From positions 1 through 8,866 of the forward strand of contig JAOUJX010000155.1 in the NCBI GenBank assembly GCA_029882955.1: a stretch of DNA of 8,866 bases, given 5' to 3'. Shown piece by piece: positions 6,862-8,866 of this stretch. The stretch's first letter is position 1. Each line of letters opens with the position of its first letter. The position numbers and the translations under genes are program-made. Below the pieces are notes generated by a model. It made no database searches, was not told the DNA's origin, and was given only the letters and a program-made list of their open reading frames with translations. This DNA is from Gammaproteobacteria bacterium. Lineage in GTDB: Bacteria; Pseudomonadota; Gammaproteobacteria; GCA-001735895.

Positions 6862-7557
6862 ATGGCACGCCTTCCCAGATATTATGTAAAGAATCAGCCT
6901 CAGCACATTATTCAACGCGGTATCGGTGGGAACAAGATATTCCACAAAGAGGATGATTACCTCAGTTACTACGAGTGGCTTCAAATTGCTGCAGATTACT
7001 ACCAGCTAAAAGTTCATGCCTTTGTCCTGATGCCAAATCACGTGCAGCTACTGGCAAGCCCGGGGCAGGAAGATAGCATATCGAGGACACTACAGTCGCT
7101 GGGTCGCAACTATGTTCATTACTTCAATAAAAACTATGACCACGAAGGTACCCTGTGGGAGGGTCGCTATCGCGCTACTATCCTCGACAGCAAAAACTAT
7201 TTATTGCTCTGTAGTCGTTTTATTGAAACCCAACCGGTGCGCGAAGGACTGGTGACACATCCTCGCGATTACTACTGGAGTAGCTATGGATACAACGCAC
7301 AGGGGGAGGAAGACCCTTTAATCACCGATCACCGCCTGTACAAGGCACTGGGAGATACACCGACGCAGCGAAATAAAAATTATCGCGCCCTGTTTAAAAA
7401 GAAAATCAGCCCGGAAGAAGAAACCTTAATTTATAATTCGGCGCTAAAAGGCTGGGCCCTCGGGGATGCGAAATTCCTGGCAAAAATCGAGAAAACAAGC
7501 AACCGCAGAGCATCGCCATTGCCACGGGGACGCCCGAGATTATCAGATAAAAAATAG
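6862..7557 (+). CDS. REP-associated tyrosine transposase-like (RAYT) protein, active site altered
   Basis: This 231-residue protein is of the Y1/IS200-like HUH superfamily in its chromosomal RAYT form. RAYTs bind and cut REP hairpins and are usually single-copy and not self-mobile. Family signatures seen are MARLPRYYVKNQPQHIIQRG at 1-20, HAFVLMPNHVQLL at 52-64, SISRTLQSLGRNYVHYFNK at 72-90, GTLWEGRYRATILDS at 96-110, SRFIETQPVREGLV at 118-131, DYYWSSYGYNAQG at 137-149, KGWALGDAKF at 196-205 and a basic tail RRASPLPRGRPR. Two catalytic positions deviate. The HUH motif is His60-Val-Gln62 instead of His-x-His. The nucleophile Tyr of the usual Y-I-x-x-NPVR motif (Tyr115 in E. coli TnpA-REP) is Phe120. 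The QRGNN motif near the N-terminus is QRGIGG. The frame is intact, so it may persist as a DNA-binding protein or be newly inactivated. The ribosome site is weak. No REP pair flanks it closely. Confidence 0.88.
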   Translation: MARLPRYYVKNQPQHIIQRGIGGNKIFHKEDDYLSYYEWLQIAADYYQLKVHAFVLMPNHVQLLASPGQEDSISRTLQSLGRNYVHYFNKNYDHEGTLWEGRYRATILDSKNYLLLCSRFIETQPVREGLVTHPRDYYWSSYGYNAQGEEDPLITDHRLYKALGDTPTQRNKNYRALFKKKISPEEETLIYNSALKGWALGDAKFLAKIEKTSNRRASPLPRGRPRLSDKK

Positions 7558-7619
7558 TTTAGTCGACGACAACTGTTGGCACTCGATGAAAATATCATTC
7601 CAGTGGTAAACTGCACCTT

Positions 7620-8825
7620 ATGCAATATGACTACGTAATCATAGGCGGTGGCATCGTCGGCGTTTCTACCGCCTGGCAGTTACAATCACAGTACCCCGAC
7701 CGCAAAGTCCTGCTGCTGGAAAAAGAGGACGCGCTAAGCCAGCATCAAACCGGGCACAATAGTGGCGTCATTCATGCCGGCGTCTACTACACACCGGGAA
7801 GTATGAAGGCAAAGTTCTGTCAGCAGGGAGCGGATGCCACTATGGATTTCTGCAACGCCAATAACATTCCCTTTAATCAATGCGGCAAGCTCCTGGTAGC
7901 AACCGACCGGGAAGAATATCATCGCATGCTCGCGCTCGCCGAACGCTGCCGGGAAAACGGCATAGAGCATGAATTGCTCGACAGCAAAGAACTGCTTCGC
8001 CGCGAACCACAGATATCCGGTGTCGCCGCGATCCACGTACCGAAAACCGGCATTGTCAATTATCGCCAGGTGGCCGAAGTTATGGCACGGCAGTTTGTTA
8101 AAGCTGGCGGCGACCTCAAAACAGGACATGAGGTCATGGGGCTCAATGAGAAAGACGACTATATTCGCGTCGATATAAATAGCAAAGCCGGGCATCTAAG
8201 TATCAACACCGGTTACCTCATAGCCTGCGCAGGGCTCGCTGCTGACCGTATAACCCGCCTCATGGATCTACCCATCGATTTTCGTATCATTCCGTTTCGG
8301 GGCGAGTATTACCGGCTATCCAGTCGCTTTGAAAATGTAGTCAAACATTTGATTTATCCAATACCAGACCCGGAATTGCCATTCCTTGGTGTACATTTAA
8401 CCCGCATGATTGATGGCTCGATCACCATCGGCCCGAACGCCGTACTCGGCTTCAAACGAGAAGGCTATGAACAATATAACTTCGATCTACGAGACAGCTG
8501 GGAAACAATTAGTTTCCCGGGTTTCTGGAAACTCGCCAGACAGCACTGGCGCAGTGCGAAGGAAGAATTTAGAAATTCCTGGCAACCCCGACGTTTTCTC
8601 AAACAGGCGCAGAAATATTGCCCGCAGCTGGAGTTATCCGACCTCGAAGAATACCCGGCTGGTATCCGCGCGCAGGCGGTAATGGCGGATGGTTCTCTGG
8701 TACACGACTTTCTATTTGCTGAAAGCCCTCGCAGCCTGCATGTCTGTAATGCCCCCTCTCCCGCCGCGACCTCGGCGATACCGATTGGTAAATATATTTG
8801 TGAGCTGGTGACTAAAAGTACCTAG
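7620..8825 (+). CDS. lhgO: L-2-hydroxyglutarate oxidase/dehydrogenase (FAD-dependent)
   Basis: This is a 401-residue FAD enzyme of the DAO superfamily that oxidises L-2-hydroxyglutarate to 2-oxoglutarate. In E. coli (LhgO/LhgD, formerly YgaF, 422 residues) the electrons go to the membrane quinone pool. The N-terminal Rossmann motif is YDYVIIGGGIVGVSTAWQL (residues 3-21, glycines 9-11 and 14), ending at the ribose-binding Glu34 in LLLEKE. The family signature HNSGVIHAGVYYTPGSMKA follows at 46-64 and carries the flavin-site His. Others are VPKTGIVNYRQVAE, FRGEYYRL, GSITIGPNAVLGF, GIRAQAV, and the C-terminal NAPSPAATSAIPIGK that closes on the flavin. There is no signal peptide or TM helix, so it is probably peripheral to the membrane. 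The ATG at 7620 begins 62 bases after the RAYT stop and has a poor ribosome site. No csiD or gab genes are adjacent, so metabolite repair is as likely a role as glutarate catabolism. Confidence 0.93.
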   Translation: MQYDYVIIGGGIVGVSTAWQLQSQYPDRKVLLLEKEDALSQHQTGHNSGVIHAGVYYTPGSMKAKFCQQGADATMDFCNANNIPFNQCGKLLVATDREEYHRMLALAERCRENGIEHELLDSKELLRREPQISGVAAIHVPKTGIVNYRQVAEVMARQFVKAGGDLKTGHEVMGLNEKDDYIRVDINSKAGHLSINTGYLIACAGLAADRITRLMDLPIDFRIIPFRGEYYRLSSRFENVVKHLIYPIPDPELPFLGVHLTRMIDGSITIGPNAVLGFKREGYEQYNFDLRDSWETISFPGFWKLARQHWRSAKEEFRNSWQPRRFLKQAQKYCPQLELSDLEEYPAGIRAQAVMADGSLVHDFLFAESPRSLHVCNAPSPAATSAIPIGKYICELVTKST

Positions 8826-8866
8826 AGATACAATCCTGGGTTAAACATCCAGAACCAGCGTAAGCA

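Noticed and set aside
7576..7598. TTGGCA / TATCAT or sigma-54-like TGGCAC box upstream of lhgO
   Set aside because: The spacing between the -35 and -10 candidates is 11 bases, and no TTGC follows the TGGCAC at the sigma-54 distance. No promoter can be supported here.
6422..7620. A mobile element or IS bounded by the RAYT
   Set aside because: I found no terminal inverted repeats, target-site duplications or paired REP hairpins around the RAYT, and RAYTs are not normally self-mobile.
8826..8866. Downstream end of the window as terminator or gene start
   Set aside because: The 41 bases after lhgO show no stem-loop with a T-run and no identifiable start.

Overview
The window looks like a chromosomal stretch of a free-living gammaproteobacterium. 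The reasons are moderate GC with AT-rich intergenic gaps, an RND efflux pair, an ATP-type PEP carboxykinase, an LhgO-type oxidase and a RAYT (REP-associated transposase) with a REP-like hairpin. The genus cannot be read from the sequence, and the taxonomic call is inference.

Layout: (1) Bases 1-174, minus strand: the first ~50 codons of a response-regulator receiver domain that runs off the left edge. The position where the phosphoacceptor Asp is expected is Asn, and the best ribosome-binding site points at an ATC codon rather than a normal start. (2) Bases 321-4630, plus strand: a two-gene RND efflux operon, a periplasmic adaptor followed by an inner-membrane pump with a 4-base ATGA overlap. 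It is preceded by a promoter whose spacer and -10 box are covered by a perfect 9-bp inverted repeat, so it is probably repressor-controlled. No outer-membrane channel is present, so a TolC-type protein must be encoded elsewhere. (3) Bases 4636-4666: a 9-bp-arm hairpin directly after the pump, either its terminator or a REP-like element, or both. (4) Bases 4710-6422: pckA with its own promoter. (5) Bases 6466-6774: a remnant of the C-terminal part of a CocE/NonD-type hydrolase; the rest of that gene is missing. (6) Bases 6862-7557: a RAYT-family HUH protein whose second metal-binding His is Gln and whose catalytic Tyr is, by motif alignment, Phe. (7) Bases 7620-8825: an L-2-hydroxyglutarate oxidase. 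The last 41 bases show nothing recognisable.

Functionally these are independent units. The efflux operon exports an unknown compound. PckA makes PEP from oxaloacetate. LhgO returns L-2-hydroxyglutarate to 2-oxoglutarate. PckA and LhgO both touch the TCA cycle, but nothing in the sequence shows co-regulation. The stretch between pckA and lhgO is a small zone of gene decay and REP/RAYT biology.

I see no convincing new multi-gene system. The most unusual signals are the apparently catalytically altered RAYT together with a REP-like hairpin, the receiver with an altered active site and start, and the operator-covered promoter of the efflux operon.
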